From positions 248,001 to 312,000 of the forward strand of contig NZ_JAKUDO010000002.1 of NCBI RefSeq assembly GCF_022436485.1: 64,000 nucleotides of DNA, in the 5' to 3' direction. This stretch comes from Agrococcus sp. ARC_14. Its GTDB lineage: Bacteria > Actinomycetota > Actinomycetes > Actinomycetales > Microbacteriaceae. Shown here piece after piece: positions 9,354 through 18,278 of this stretch. Each line of letters starts with the position of its first letter. Position 1 is the first letter of the stretch. Both the position numbers and the translations under genes were made by a program. Under the pieces are notes generated by a model. The model ran no database searches. It saw only the letters and a list, made by a program, of their open reading frames with translations, and was not told the origin of the DNA.

Positions 9354-10939
9354 CCACACGGACCCACAGCGCACGAGTCGAATACGCGCCGGGCGAGGCC
9401 TGGTGCGTCGCTGCTGGACGCGTGGTGCTGGTCTGCGAGCGCGACCTCGCCGCCACGCGGGCGGTCGAGCTGCACGCGTCGATCGCGCTGATCGACACCG
9501 CCGAGGGGCTGCGCACCCTGCTCGAGTCGGAGCCCACTGCGCTCATCGGCCTCGTCGACCTCGATGGCGGCCGTGCGCTGCTGCGCCGCCACGGCGTGCC
9601 GGCGAGCGCGGGCGAGACAGCGCTGCCGGACCGCTACGGCGCCGACTGGTCGCTCGATGAGACCAGCGGCGAGCAGTCGGTCGCAGCAGGAGGACTCGGC
9701 TCGCTCGCGGATGGCACGCTGCCGCTCGAGGGCGGCGTCGTGCGCGTCTCGGCCGTCCGCGTCGCGCCGAGGCCGGCGGATGCCTCAGTCGACGAACCGG
9801 CGGACCGTCCCGTCGGAGGGTCGATCGGTGATCCGGCATCGGGCTTCGGCGCCTTCGGCCAGACGCTGCCACCCGCAGGGGCTGCGGAGGCTCGCGCTGT
9901 CGCGCCCGTCGCCGCGGTCGCGCCTGTCGCGGCGCCGGCGTCGCCCGAACCGGAGCCGCTGGCGGAGCCGGACCCGGAGCCGGCTCCAGTCATCGAGGTC
10001 GAGCCCACCCCCGAGCCGGTGCCGGAGCCAGTCGTCGAGGTCGAGCCGGAGCCCGAGCCGGAGCCGGTCATGGAGCCCGAGCCCAGCTCCACCCCCGAGC
10101 CCGCGGCGCCGACCGACACCGGCAACCCGATCGGCGGCCTGATCGACTCGGTGCCCGGCTTCATCAAGCCCGCCGTCGACCTCCACGGCATCGCGAGCGC
10201 GCCGGCCCCCGCGGCAGAGCCCGCGCTCGGATCCGCCCCGACCTCCGAGCACCCGCGTGCCGCGGCGCTGACGCCGGCAGCGCCCAACCCCGCCGCGCCC
10301 GCGTCCGCACCCGCCGCATCCGCCGCCCCGTCGGCACCGGTCGGCAATCCGTCCACGACGCCGGCCGGCGGCGACTTCGGCGACCACGACGGCATGACGG
10401 TCACAGCAGACCAGGCGCGAGCGCTGCTGGCCGAGCGCGAGCAGCAGCAGCAGCATCGCGAGCCCGCGCCCGCGACCGGGCCGCTCGTGCTCTCGACGAT
10501 CTGCCCCAACGGCCACGTCAACGCGCCCGGCACGCTGCAGTGCACGCAGTGCGGCTCGCGCATCGACGAGGGCTCCGCCGCGCAGCGTCGCCGCCCGGAG
10601 GTGGCCGTCGCCGTGCTGACCTCCGGTGAGCGCATCCCGCTCGGCAGGGGAGTGATCATCGGCCGTCGACCGCGCTCGCGTCGCGTCGAGGACGGCCGCG
10701 TGCCACGACTCGTCACGGTCGAGAGCCCCGGTGAGGACATCTCGCGCAGCCATCTCGAGCTGCGGGTCGAGGATTGGAACCTCGTCGCGATCGACCTCAG
10801 CTCGACGAACGGCACGCTGCTGCTGCGCGAGGGCGCTGCCCCGCAGCGACTGCGCCCCGAGGCCTCGACCATCCTGCAGCTCGGCGACCGCCTCGACCTG
10901 GGCGACGAAGTCGTGCTCACGATCGAGTCGGCACCGTGA
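9350..10939 (+). CDS. FHA domain protein with zinc ribbon
   Basis: 529 residues; ATG overlaps the phosphatase stop (ATGA). A globular N-terminal domain (about 1-140) leads to a long Pro/Glu/Val-rich low-complexity linker containing [12 protein letters not shown] at 259-270. A small zinc-ribbon-like element follows (C385-x3-H389 and C398-x2-C401), then a C-terminal FHA domain (about 425-525; [20 protein letters not shown]). The FHA domain should read phosphothreonine marks from the neighbouring kinase. The shared DSVPG motif in two FHA proteins of the same operon suggests a common docking partner, which is inference. Confidence 0.88.
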   Translation: MTTRTHSARVEYAPGEAWCVAAGRVVLVCERDLAATRAVELHASIALIDTAEGLRTLLESEPTALIGLVDLDGGRALLRRHGVPASAGETALPDRYGADWSLDETSGEQSVAAGGLGSLADGTLPLEGGVVRVSAVRVAPRPADASVDEPADRPVGGSIGDPASGFGAFGQTLPPAGAAEARAVAPVAAVAPVAAPASPEPEPLAEPDPEPAPVIEVEPTPEPVPEPVVEVEPEPEPEPVMEPEPSSTPEPAAPTDTGNPIGGLIDSVPGFIKPAVDLHGIASAPAPAAEPALGSAPTSEHPRAAALTPAAPNPAAPASAPAASAAPSAPVGNPSTTPAGGDFGDHDGMTVTADQARALLAEREQQQQHREPAPATGPLVLSTICPNGHVNAPGTLQCTQCGSRIDEGSAAQRRRPEVAVAVLTSGERIPLGRGVIIGRRPRSRRVEDGRVPRLVTVESPGEDISRSHLELRVEDWNLVAIDLSSTNGTLLLREGAAPQRLRPEASTILQLGDRLDLGDEVVLTIESAP

Positions 10940-12429
10940 GCCCCAAGCGCGCCCCTTCTGCACCGCCGGAGCTGCCCGGCTATGACTACGTCTCGCTGCT
11001 GGGCTCAGGCGGCTTCGCCGACGTGTTCCTCTATCAGCAGCTGCTGCCCTCGCGGAAGGTCGCGGTCAAGGTGCTGCTGCCGGATGCGGTCAACCGGGAG
11101 CTGATCGAGAACTTCCGGCACGAGGCCAACGTGATGGCCCAGCTCTCGACGCACCCGTCGATCGTGACGATCTACGGCGCCGCCGTCGCGCCGGACGGCC
11201 GCCCCTTCCTGGCGATGGAGTACTGCCCGCGGCCCAACCTGGGCGTGCGCTACCGCCGCGACCGCTTCTCGGTGCCGGAGGTGCTCTCGCTCGGCGTGCA
11301 GATCGCGGGCGCTGTCGAGACCGCGCACCGCGCCAACATCCTGCACCGCGACATCAAGCCCGCCAACATCCTCGTCACCGCATACAACCGGCCGGCGCTG
11401 ACCGACTTCGGCATCGCGACGAGCGCCGGCGGCGCCGACGACACGAGCGGCATGTCGATCCCGTGGTCGCCACCAGAGGCGTTCCTGGAACCGCCCAGGT
11501 CGACCCCGGCATCCGACGTCTTCTCGCTCGCGGCGACGCTGTTCACGCTGCTCGCCGGCAGGACGCCGTTCGAGCTGCCGGGCGGCAGCAACACGAGCGT
11601 CGATCTCATCGACCGCATCCAGCGCGGCGACATCGCGCCGCTCGCCAGGCACGATGTGCCGCAGCGGCTCGAGGCGGTGCTGGCCTCCGCGATGGACCCG
11701 CAGCCCTCGCGCCGCCACCAGAGCGCGGTGGCATTCGGTCGCGCGCTGCAGCAGGTCGAGGCCGAGATGGCGCTGCCTGTCACGCCGCTCGACGTGCTCG
11801 ACGACTCGCTCGACGCCGAGGTGGTCGATGAAGAGGATGGCGGCGCGACCCGCATCCGCGGCATCGTCTCGATCGACCCGCACGCAGGCGAGGCACCGCA
11901 GTTCGCGCCGCCGGGTCAGCAGGGCGCGGTCTCGGATGCGACGATCCGCAGGACCCCGGTGGCTGCGGCCCCGCAGGGCGCAGCGCCCGTCGCGCAGGCG
12001 GAGCAGGCGCCGCCGCGATCGCGCCGGAAGACGGTGTTCGCGATCGTCGGCGGCGCCCTCGTGGCGCTCCTCGGCTTCGGCATCGTGTGGCTCGCGCTCT
12101 CGGCGGGCAACCGGTCGCAGCCGCAGGCCGATCCGAGCCAGACGGTGGCTCCGCCCCCTGCGGCGCAGCGACCGAGCGCCCCGATCAACGTCGAGGGCAC
12201 GGTCGTCGACGAGACGGTGCAGTTCACCTGGACCAACGCGCAGCCGCAGGAGGGCGACAGCTTCCAATACCGCTACGAGCGCAGCGACGCCGACCCCGTC
12301 ACGGCGCAGACCGCCACGCCCGAGGTGACCCTCGAGCGAGACTCCGATGGGGAGTCGTGCATCCTGGTGCGACTGGTCCGCGACGACGGCAGGTCGTCGA
12401 ACGACACTCGGGGGTGCGTCAATGGCTGA
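10936..12429 (+). CDS. Transmembrane Ser/Thr protein kinase
   Basis: 497 residues from a GTG overlapping the previous stop. The kinase domain (about 15-280) has a glycine loop GSGGFADV (23-30), Lys45 in [14 protein letters not shown] with Asp139, and DFG at 157-159, so it looks catalytically complete. A linker leads to one membrane helix ([20 protein letters not shown]) and an outer domain of about 100 residues with two Cys that resembles an FnIII fold. This is the PknB-like topology, but without PASTA repeats. Firmicute EssB has a kinase-like fold plus one helix, so this protein could fill a similar structural place; that is speculation. Confidence 0.93.
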   Translation: MSPKRAPSAPPELPGYDYVSLLGSGGFADVFLYQQLLPSRKVAVKVLLPDAVNRELIENFRHEANVMAQLSTHPSIVTIYGAAVAPDGRPFLAMEYCPRPNLGVRYRRDRFSVPEVLSLGVQIAGAVETAHRANILHRDIKPANILVTAYNRPALTDFGIATSAGGADDTSGMSIPWSPPEAFLEPPRSTPASDVFSLAATLFTLLAGRTPFELPGGSNTSVDLIDRIQRGDIAPLARHDVPQRLEAVLASAMDPQPSRRHQSAVAFGRALQQVEAEMALPVTPLDVLDDSLDAEVVDEEDGGATRIRGIVSIDPHAGEAPQFAPPGQQGAVSDATIRRTPVAAAPQGAAPVAQAEQAPPRSRRKTVFAIVGGALVALLGFGIVWLALSAGNRSQPQADPSQTVAPPPAAQRPSAPINVEGTVVDETVQFTWTNAQPQEGDSFQYRYERSDADPVTAQTATPEVTLERDSDGESCILVRLVRDDGRSSNDTRGCVNG

Positions 12430-13153
12430 GCAGGTTCCTGAGCTGAAGCTGGAGTTCGCCGGCGAGTGGATCACGCTCGACCCGACGAAGCCGTTCGTCA
12501 TCGGTCGCGAGGGAGACCTGACGGTCGACGACAACCAGTACCTCCACCGGCAGTTCCTCGAGCTGCGCAACCAGCTCGGGCTGTGGTGGCTGTCGAACCT
12601 CGGCACGCGCCTGTCGGCGACGATCTCGAGCGGCGGCGGCGCCGTGCAGTCGTGGCTCTCGCCCGGCGCGCGGCTGCCGATCGTGTTCTCCGAATGCTCG
12701 ATCGTCTTCACCGCCGGCCCCACCACGTACGAGATCGGCCTGCACTCCGACGACGCCTCGTTCGCCATGTCGACCGAGCACCGCCGCCGCTCCTCCGGCG
12801 AGACGACCGTCATGCCGGTGGGGCTGACGCAGCTGCAGAAGCTGCTGATCGTGGCGCTCGCCGAGCCGATGCTGCGCCGCGACGGGGTCGGTGTCAGCGA
12901 GCTGCCCTCGAGCGGCTCGGCCGCCGAACGGCTCGGCTGGACGATGAGCCGCTTCAACCGCAAGCTCGACAACGTCTGCGACAAGCTCGACCGGATGGGC
13001 GTGCAGGGCCTTCGGGGCGGGGTCGGCAAGCTCGCGAGCAACCGTCGTGCCAGGCTCGTGGAGTACGCGGTCTCGTCGCAGCTCGTGACGCGCAGCGATC
13101 TGGCGCTGTTGGACGATCCCGCGCTGCGCGACGCCGAAGACAGCCAGGACTGA
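12422..13153 (+). CDS. FHA-like protein with C-terminal winged-helix domain
   Basis: 243 residues; ATG overlaps the kinase gene by 8 bp. The N-terminal part (about 10-110) has an FHA-like core (FVIGREGDLTVDDNQYLHRQ) but lacks the usual S-x-x-H/N-G pattern in full, so phosphopeptide binding is uncertain. The C-terminal part (about 138-215; LTQLQKLLIVALAEPML, then WTMSRFNRKLDNVCDKLDRM) looks like a winged helix-turn-helix. Similar FHA-wHTH proteins occur in type VII loci of Micrococcales. It is the only obvious DNA-binding candidate in the locus, so it may read kinase signals and act on the four palindromic cargo promoters downstream (inference). Confidence 0.8.
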   Translation: MAEQVPELKLEFAGEWITLDPTKPFVIGREGDLTVDDNQYLHRQFLELRNQLGLWWLSNLGTRLSATISSGGGAVQSWLSPGARLPIVFSECSIVFTAGPTTYEIGLHSDDASFAMSTEHRRRSSGETTVMPVGLTQLQKLLIVALAEPMLRRDGVGVSELPSSGSAAERLGWTMSRFNRKLDNVCDKLDRMGVQGLRGGVGKLASNRRARLVEYAVSSQLVTRSDLALLDDPALRDAEDSQD

Positions 13154-13168
13154 GGGGCAGGAAGCCAG

Positions 13169-16100
13169 ATGAAGGTCAAGCTCACGCTCCACCGGCCGAC
13201 GGCCGAGGCGACGGATGTCGTCATCACCGCCGACTCCACCGCGACCGTCGACGACGTCGCGCGCCAGATCGCGCTCGCAGATCCCGATCGGTCGATCCCG
13301 TTCGTCGAGGGCGACACGCTCTCGCTCGCGGTCGCGCCACCCACCGAGCAGCAGCTGGTCGAGCTGCAGCCGGATGCGCTCATCACCGAGGCGCCGATCG
13401 GCTCGGGCTTCCACGCTCGGGTCGTGAACCTCGGGGCGGCCGGCGCCCGCAAGGGCGGGCCTGCCGGCTCTGCGGTCGAGGCCGTCGCCGTGCTGCGCGC
13501 GATCGGTGGCCCGCTCGCCGGGCAGGAGTTCCAGCTCGGCCGCGGCCATGCCTCGATCGGCCGCGACGCCGGCAACGACATCGTGCTGGCCGACCAGCTG
13601 GTCTCGAAGCGTCACGCGCGCATCGAGGTCGGCACGCACATCGAGGTCGTCGACCTCAACTCTGCGAACGGGGTGCTCGTCGACGGCGGACTCGTGTCGC
13701 GCCTGCGCGTCGTGCCCGGCACGGTCTTCACGATCGGTGACACCGAGCTGTCGGTCTCGTTCGCGGGCGCCTTCGACGCATCCGGACCCGACCCTGTGCT
13801 CGAGCGCGGCGGGGCGCTCATGTTCAATCGCTCGCCGCGCGTGGAGGCCCGCTACCCGGGCACCGACTTCGACGGGCCGCGCATCCCGAAGGAGATGATC
13901 GACCGGCTCTTCCCCTGGACGATGCTGATCGCGCCGATCATCCTCGCCGGCGCGATGTTCGCCATGACCGGTCGCGCGCGCTCCTTGCTGATCGCCTTCA
14001 TGACGCCGCTCATGCTGATGGGCAACTTCATCAACCAGAAGACCCAGAACGGCCAGAAGCGCAAGTTCGAGGTGCAGCTGTTCGAGAAGAAGTACGAGGA
14101 GCTCGAGGAGAAGCTCTACCGCGAGAAGCCCGACGAGGAGCGCATCCGCAACCTCGAGGTGCCGCCGGTCGCCGAGGTCTTCGAGCATGCCATGCGGCTC
14201 GGGCCGCTGCTCTGGACCCGCAGGCCGGAGCACTGGAACTTCCTGTCGATACGACTGGGCACCTGCCGTGCCGAGTCGCGCAACACCATCAAGGAGGAGG
14301 AGGGCCAGGAGGGCCTGCCCGAGTACCTCGAACGGGTCGACCGGCTGCGCGAGCGCTACAAGCACGTCGACGACGTGCCGATCGTCGAGTCGTTCTCCTC
14401 GGTCGGCTCGATCGGCATCGCAGGCCCGAAGTCGCTGACGGCGGATGCCCTGCGCGGCCTGGCCGTGCAGCTCTACGGCCTGCACGCGCCCAATGAGGTC
14501 GTGACGGTCGCGATCTGCGACGGCGAGTGGACCGACGAGCTCGAGTGGATGAAGTGGCTGCCCCACACCACGAGCGAGACGAGCCCCTTCAAGGAGATGC
14601 CGCTGGCCGACTCGGCGACCGCTGGCACCGTGCTGCTGAACGCGCTCGAGGAGCTCGTGCTGGGCCGCTCGAAGGCGACGGCACCGGAGCGCAAGACGCC
14701 CTTCGACGACGACTGGACGCCGATGCACTACGGCTCCGACGTCGAGCGCGCGGCGAAGGACACGGTGCAGTCGATCCAGACCTCCGTCGTGCTGATCGTC
14801 ACCAACGACGCGCCCGTCGACCGCCCGCGCCTCACGCAGATCCTGGAGCGGGGCGCGGCCGTGGGTGTCTACGGCGTCTTCGTCGCGCCGACGGTCGAGT
14901 CGCTGCCGGCCGTGTGCCGCAGCTTCGTCGACGTGACGACGGGCCTCGAGCACGCGCGCGTCGGCACGGTGCGCTCCGGCGACGACTACGAGGACGTGCG
15001 CGTCGAGGGCGTCTCGAACGAGTACATGCAGATGTTCGCGAAGCGGCTCGCGCCCGTCGTCGACGCGAGCATCGTCATCAACGACTCCTCCGACATCCCC
15101 GACAGCGTCATGTTCCTCTCGCTCGTCGGCTCGGAGATCGCCGATGAGCCCAACGCGGTCATCGACCGCTGGCGGCAGAACAACACGATCCTCGACCGCT
15201 CCGGCGGTGAGAAGCCGCGGCTGAAGAAGTCTGGCAACCTGCGCGCCATCATGGGCCAGGGCGCCACCGACGCCATGACGCTCGACCTGCGCACGCAGGG
15301 CCCGCACGCGCTCGTCGGCGGCACCACCGGCGCCGGCAAGTCGGAGTTCCTGCAGGCCTGGGTGCTCGGCATGGCGACGGCGCACAGCCCCGATCGCGTG
15401 ACGTTCCTGTTCGTCGACTACAAGGGCGGCTCCGCCTTCGCCGACTGCGTCGAGCTGCCGCACTGCGTCGGGCTCGTGACCGACCTGAGCCCGCACCTCG
15501 TGCGCCGCGCGCTGACGAGCCTGCGAGCAGAGCTGCACCACCGGGAGCACCTCTTCAACCGCAAGAAGGCGAAGGACCTGCTCGAGCTCGAGAAGCGTCA
15601 GGATCCCGAGACGCCGCCCGCGCTCGTGCTCGTGATCGACGAGTTCGCGGCGCTCGCGGGCGAGGTGCCCGAGTTCGTCGACGGCGTCGTCGACATCGCC
15701 CAGCGCGGTCGCTCGCTCGGCATCCACCTGATCATGGCGACGCAGCGCCCCGCGGGCGTCATCAAGGACAACCTGCGTGCCAACACCAACCTGCGCGTCG
15801 CGCTGCGCATGGCCGACGAGTCGGACTCGAAGGACGTCGTCGACGATCCCATCGCCGGCTCGTTCCCGCCATCGATCCCGGGGCGCGGCATCGCCAAGAC
15901 CGGCCCCGGTCGACTTGTCCCGTTCCAGTCGGCCTACGCGGGCGGCTGGACGACCGACGAGGTGAAGGTCGCCGACGTCAAGGTGGCGGAGCTGCGCTTC
16001 GGCTCGGTGCAGCGATGGGAGCCGGAGGCGGCACCGGAGTCCGACTCGCACGACGAGGATCTGGGCCCCAACGACCAGAAGCGCATCGTCAAGACGCTCA

Positions 16101-17788
16101 TCGACGCCACGAAGCGCGCAGACATCCCCGCACCGCGCCGGCCGTGGCTCGACGACCTGGAGACGACCGTCGACCTGCGCGACCTGCCGCTCGACGGCGA
16201 CGGCAAGATCGTGCTCGGCAAGGCCGACGTGCCGGAGCGGCAGCGGCAGGACGCGCTGTACTTCCACCCGGATCGCGACGGCTCGATGCTCGTCTACGGC
16301 ACCTCCGGCTCCGGCAAGTCGACGCTGCTGAAGACCATCGGCACGGCGGCGGGCATGCGCCCGGAGCTCAGCAGGGCAGAGGTCTACGGCCTCGACTTCG
16401 CCTCCGGTGCGCTCAAGTCGCTCGAGGTGCTGCCGCACGTCGGCTCGATCATCTCCGGCGACGACGCGGAGCGCGTCCAGCGGCTGCTGCGCTCGCTCGG
16501 CAGAGAGCTCGACCGACGTGGCAAGGCCTTCTCCGAGGCGAACGCGGCGAACCTCACGGAGTACCGCGAGCTCGTCGAGCCGAACGCGACGCGCATCTTC
16601 CTGCTGCTCGACAACTTCCCGCAGTTCAAGGCCGACTGGGAGGTGACGAGCGCCCGCTCGCCCTTCTACCAGGTGTTCATGCGCATCCTCGGCGAGGGCC
16701 GCCCGCTGGGCATCCACGCGATCGCGACGGCCGACCGCTCCGGCGCCGTGCCGACCGCCGTCTCGTCGAACATCTCGCGCCGCGTCGTGCTGCGCCTCTC
16801 TGACGAGTCGGGCTACATGCTCGTGGGCGCACCGAAGGACGTGCTGAACGACCAGTCCGCGCCCGGGCGCGCGGTGGTCGACGGCCTCGAGATGCAGGTG
16901 GCGGTGCTCGGTGGCACGCCGAACGTCGCGCAGCAGTCGAAGCTCATGGGGCAGCTCGCCGACTCGCTGCGCGAGCAGGGCGCGCGCGACGTCGAGGAGA
17001 TCGGGGCGCTGCCGACCGGCCTCACGCTCGAGCAGCTGCCGGATCGCGTCGACGACTTCCCCGTGCTCGGTGTCGCCGAGGACACCCTCGCCGCACGCGA
17101 CTTCGACCCGATCGGCACGTTCATCGTCGCCGGCCCGCCGGGAGCAGGCAAGACGAACGTGCTGAAGGCGCTCGTCATCGCGATGGAGCGCTTCGACCCG
17201 GAGGTCAAGCTCTTCCACTTCGCTGGCCGCCGCTCCGTGCTGCACGACTTCCGCCCGTGGGTGCGCAGCGTCACGAAGCCGGATGCCGCGAAGGAGCTGG
17301 CGACCGAGCTCACCGAGATCGTGGCCGACGAGACGATCCCCGGTCGCATCATGATCGTGATCGAGAACGTGCCGCAGTTCGCCGACTCCGACGCCGAGCG
17401 CGCGCTCAAGGCCCTCTTCCAGGCGATCAACCGCAGCGACCATCTGCTGGTCGGCGACGCCGACGTCACGCAGGTCACCGGCGGCTACGGCTTCATCGGC
17501 GACTTCAAGGCGGGCCGCAAGGGCATCATCCTCAAGCCCGACGCCTACGACGGCGACTCGGTCTTCAAGGTGCCCTTCCCCAAGGTCAAGCGCGCCGACT
17601 TCCCCGTCGGCCGCGGCATCTTCGTGCAGAACGGCCGTGCCGTCACGGTGCAGCTGCCGATCGTGCCCGAGAGCGCCGCCCGCCCGCCCGCACCCGTGCC
17701 GGAGCCGCAGCCGCAGGCATCCGACCCCGGCGAGCACGCGGCGGATGTGTCGACACAGGAGACCGCGTCGGCCCCGGCGCTAGAGTGA
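13169..17788 (+). CDS. EssC/EccC-like FtsK/SpoIIIE type VII secretion ATPase
   Basis: 1539 residues. In order: an N-terminal domain of about 90 residues that may be ubiquitin-like, as in YukD/EsaB; an FHA domain (about 108-190; IGRDAGNDIVLADQLVSKRH); two membrane helices (247-288); and three FtsK/SpoIIIE ATPase domains with Walker A lysines at 724 (GGTTGAGKS), 1050 (GTSGSGKS) and 1328 (GPPGAGKT). Walker B is complete only in the first (VLVIDEF, D824/E825); the second is LLLDNF and the third IVIEN, matching the degenerate D2/D3 of known EccC/EssC motors. This is the motor that drives WXG100 export across the membrane. FHA plus two helices plus three ATPases on one chain is the EssC, T7SSb-like arrangement. 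Confidence 0.95.
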   Translation: MKVKLTLHRPTAEATDVVITADSTATVDDVARQIALADPDRSIPFVEGDTLSLAVAPPTEQQLVELQPDALITEAPIGSGFHARVVNLGAAGARKGGPAGSAVEAVAVLRAIGGPLAGQEFQLGRGHASIGRDAGNDIVLADQLVSKRHARIEVGTHIEVVDLNSANGVLVDGGLVSRLRVVPGTVFTIGDTELSVSFAGAFDASGPDPVLERGGALMFNRSPRVEARYPGTDFDGPRIPKEMIDRLFPWTMLIAPIILAGAMFAMTGRARSLLIAFMTPLMLMGNFINQKTQNGQKRKFEVQLFEKKYEELEEKLYREKPDEERIRNLEVPPVAEVFEHAMRLGPLLWTRRPEHWNFLSIRLGTCRAESRNTIKEEEGQEGLPEYLERVDRLRERYKHVDDVPIVESFSSVGSIGIAGPKSLTADALRGLAVQLYGLHAPNEVVTVAICDGEWTDELEWMKWLPHTTSETSPFKEMPLADSATAGTVLLNALEELVLGRSKATAPERKTPFDDDWTPMHYGSDVERAAKDTVQSIQTSVVLIVTNDAPVDRPRLTQILERGAAVGVYGVFVAPTVESLPAVCRSFVDVTTGLEHARVGTVRSGDDYEDVRVEGVSNEYMQMFAKRLAPVVDASIVINDSSDIPDSVMFLSLVGSEIADEPNAVIDRWRQNNTILDRSGGEKPRLKKSGNLRAIMGQGATDAMTLDLRTQGPHALVGGTTGAGKSEFLQAWVLGMATAHSPDRVTFLFVDYKGGSAFADCVELPHCVGLVTDLSPHLVRRALTSLRAELHHREHLFNRKKAKDLLELEKRQDPETPPALVLVIDEFAALAGEVPEFVDGVVDIAQRGRSLGIHLIMATQRPAGVIKDNLRANTNLRVALRMADESDSKDVVDDPIAGSFPPSIPGRGIAKTGPGRLVPFQSAYAGGWTTDEVKVADVKVAELRFGSVQRWEPEAAPESDSHDEDLGPNDQKRIVKTLIDATKRADIPAPRRPWLDDLETTVDLRDLPLDGDGKIVLGKADVPERQRQDALYFHPDRDGSMLVYGTSGSGKSTLLKTIGTAAGMRPELSRAEVYGLDFASGALKSLEVLPHVGSIISGDDAERVQRLLRSLGRELDRRGKAFSEANAANLTEYRELVEPNATRIFLLLDNFPQFKADWEVTSARSPFYQVFMRILGEGRPLGIHAIATADRSGAVPTAVSSNISRRVVLRLSDESGYMLVGAPKDVLNDQSAPGRAVVDGLEMQVAVLGGTPNVAQQSKLMGQLADSLREQGARDVEEIGALPTGLTLEQLPDRVDDFPVLGVAEDTLAARDFDPIGTFIVAGPPGAGKTNVLKALVIAMERFDPEVKLFHFAGRRSVLHDFRPWVRSVTKPDAAKELATELTEIVADETIPGRIMIVIENVPQFADSDAERALKALFQAINRSDHLLVGDADVTQVTGGYGFIGDFKAGRKGIILKPDAYDGDSVFKVPFPKVKRADFPVGRGIFVQNGRAVTVQLPIVPESAARPPAPVPEPQPQASDPGEHAADVSTQETASAPALE

Positions 17789-17793
17789 GCGGC

Positions 17794-17839
17794 ATGGGCA
17801 CCTCTCCCCATCGCGTGTTCACCTGAGCGCCCGTACCTT
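17794..17839 (+). promoter_or_regulatory. Palindromic operator A and -10 box for first WXG100 gene
   Basis: The 18-bp box ATGGGCACCTCTCCCCAT (17794-17811) is followed after exactly 22 bp by TACCTT (17834-17839), a TANNNT -10 box. Outer arms ATGGG/CCCAT are inverted. The same box-to-TANNNT spacing recurs at 18927, 22057 and 22502. If transcription starts near 17846, the palindrome covers about -52 to -35, the place of an activator site next to RNA polymerase. A GAGGAGGAG ribosome binding site precedes the ATG at 17893. Confidence 0.75.
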
Positions 17840-17892
17840 GGTTCCCAGGTGGTCCGGTCGGGCCGCAGAACTCGATTCGAGGAGGAGACGCG

Positions 17893-18180
17893 ATGAGCGA
17901 CTTCGGAGCTTCTTATTCTGAGATGGAGTCCGTGGCGGGCAAGCTCGACACGGGCAAGGAGGACATCTCGGGTGTGCTCAAGGACCTGAAGAGCCAGGTC
18001 GACACGCTGCTGGGTGAGGACTTCAAGACGCAGCACGCGTCTGGCAAGTTCGGTGAGGGCTATGAGGAGCTCACGACTGGTCTTGACCAGGCGATCGAGG
18101 GCATCTCTGACATGGGTGAGGCGCTGCGCGGCATGATGCAGGCCATCCAGTCGCTCGACGAGCAGCTCGCCGGCAGCTGA
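17893..18180 (+). CDS. WXG100-family protein, copy 1
   Basis: 95 residues predicted to form a helix-turn-helix hairpin with no cysteines or signal peptide. The turn that normally carries W-x-G reads HASGKF, with Ala49-Ser50-Gly51 in place of Trp-x-Gly; the following pattern (GEGYEELTTGLDQAIEGIS) fits the WXG100 family. It is encoded directly after the EssC motor, so it is the likely secreted substrate. The protein is identical to that at 22159-22446. Early codons such as TCT TAT TCT are unusual next to the very GC-rich neighbours. A strong GGAGGAG site lies before the ATG. Confidence 0.88.
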   Translation: MSDFGASYSEMESVAGKLDTGKEDISGVLKDLKSQVDTLLGEDFKTQHASGKFGEGYEELTTGLDQAIEGISDMGEALRGMMQAIQSLDEQLAGS

Positions 18181-18197
18181 TACCGACAGCACTGCAA

Positions 18198-18228
18198 CAG
18201 GGGCTCGACCATGACGGTCGGGCCCCTG
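18198..18228 (+). terminator. Terminator after WXG100 copy 1
   Basis: Inverted repeat CAGGGGCTCGACC / GGTCGGGCCCCTG with loop ATGAC: a 13-bp stem including one G-T pair. No long T run follows, which is usual in high-GC actinobacteria. It isolates the WXG100 gene as a single-gene transcript and is preserved in copy 2. Confidence 0.85.
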
Positions 18229-18266
18229 TTCGTGTGCCGAGAGGCTCGGCATTCAGACGGCGCGGC

Positions 18267-18272
18267 TAGGGT
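18267..18272 (+). promoter_or_regulatory. -10 box of a leaderless promoter
   Basis: TAGGGT lies exactly 6 bp before the GTG at 18279, so the transcript should begin at the start codon. The same TANNNT-6 bp-start spacing occurs at seven other genes in this window. Confidence 0.7.
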
Positions 18273-18278
18273 CGTCGC

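Larger units (their letters stand above)
17893..18232 (+). repeat. 340-bp direct repeat, copy 1 (WXG100 gene plus terminator)
   Basis: The gene and the terminator behind it match 22159-22498 base for base except at two positions: TCC/TCT inside the gene and CAACAGG/CAGCAGG just after it. Similarity begins at the ATG and stops two bases beyond GCCCCTGTTCG; upstream sequences are unrelated except for the palindrome and -10 box. This suggests a recent duplication or ongoing gene conversion. Confidence 0.97.

Noticed and set aside
12345..12363. A further left half of the palindrome (ATGGGGAGTC) inside the kinase gene
   Set aside because: The right arm is GTGCAT instead of CTCCCCAT, no TANNNT box stands 22 bp away, and it lies within coding sequence.
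12419..17737. A 1772-codon open frame on the minus strand opposite the motor gene
   Set aside because: It is antisense to a gene with clear FHA and ATPase motifs; its Arg/His/Leu/Asp-rich composition is what GC-rich codons give when read backwards.
17794..17826. A 10-codon open frame starting at the ATG of operator A, with TAGAGT 7 bp upstream like a leaderless promoter
   Set aside because: The ATG belongs to the conserved palindrome, the other three boxes have no such -10 box, and no peptide is conserved.
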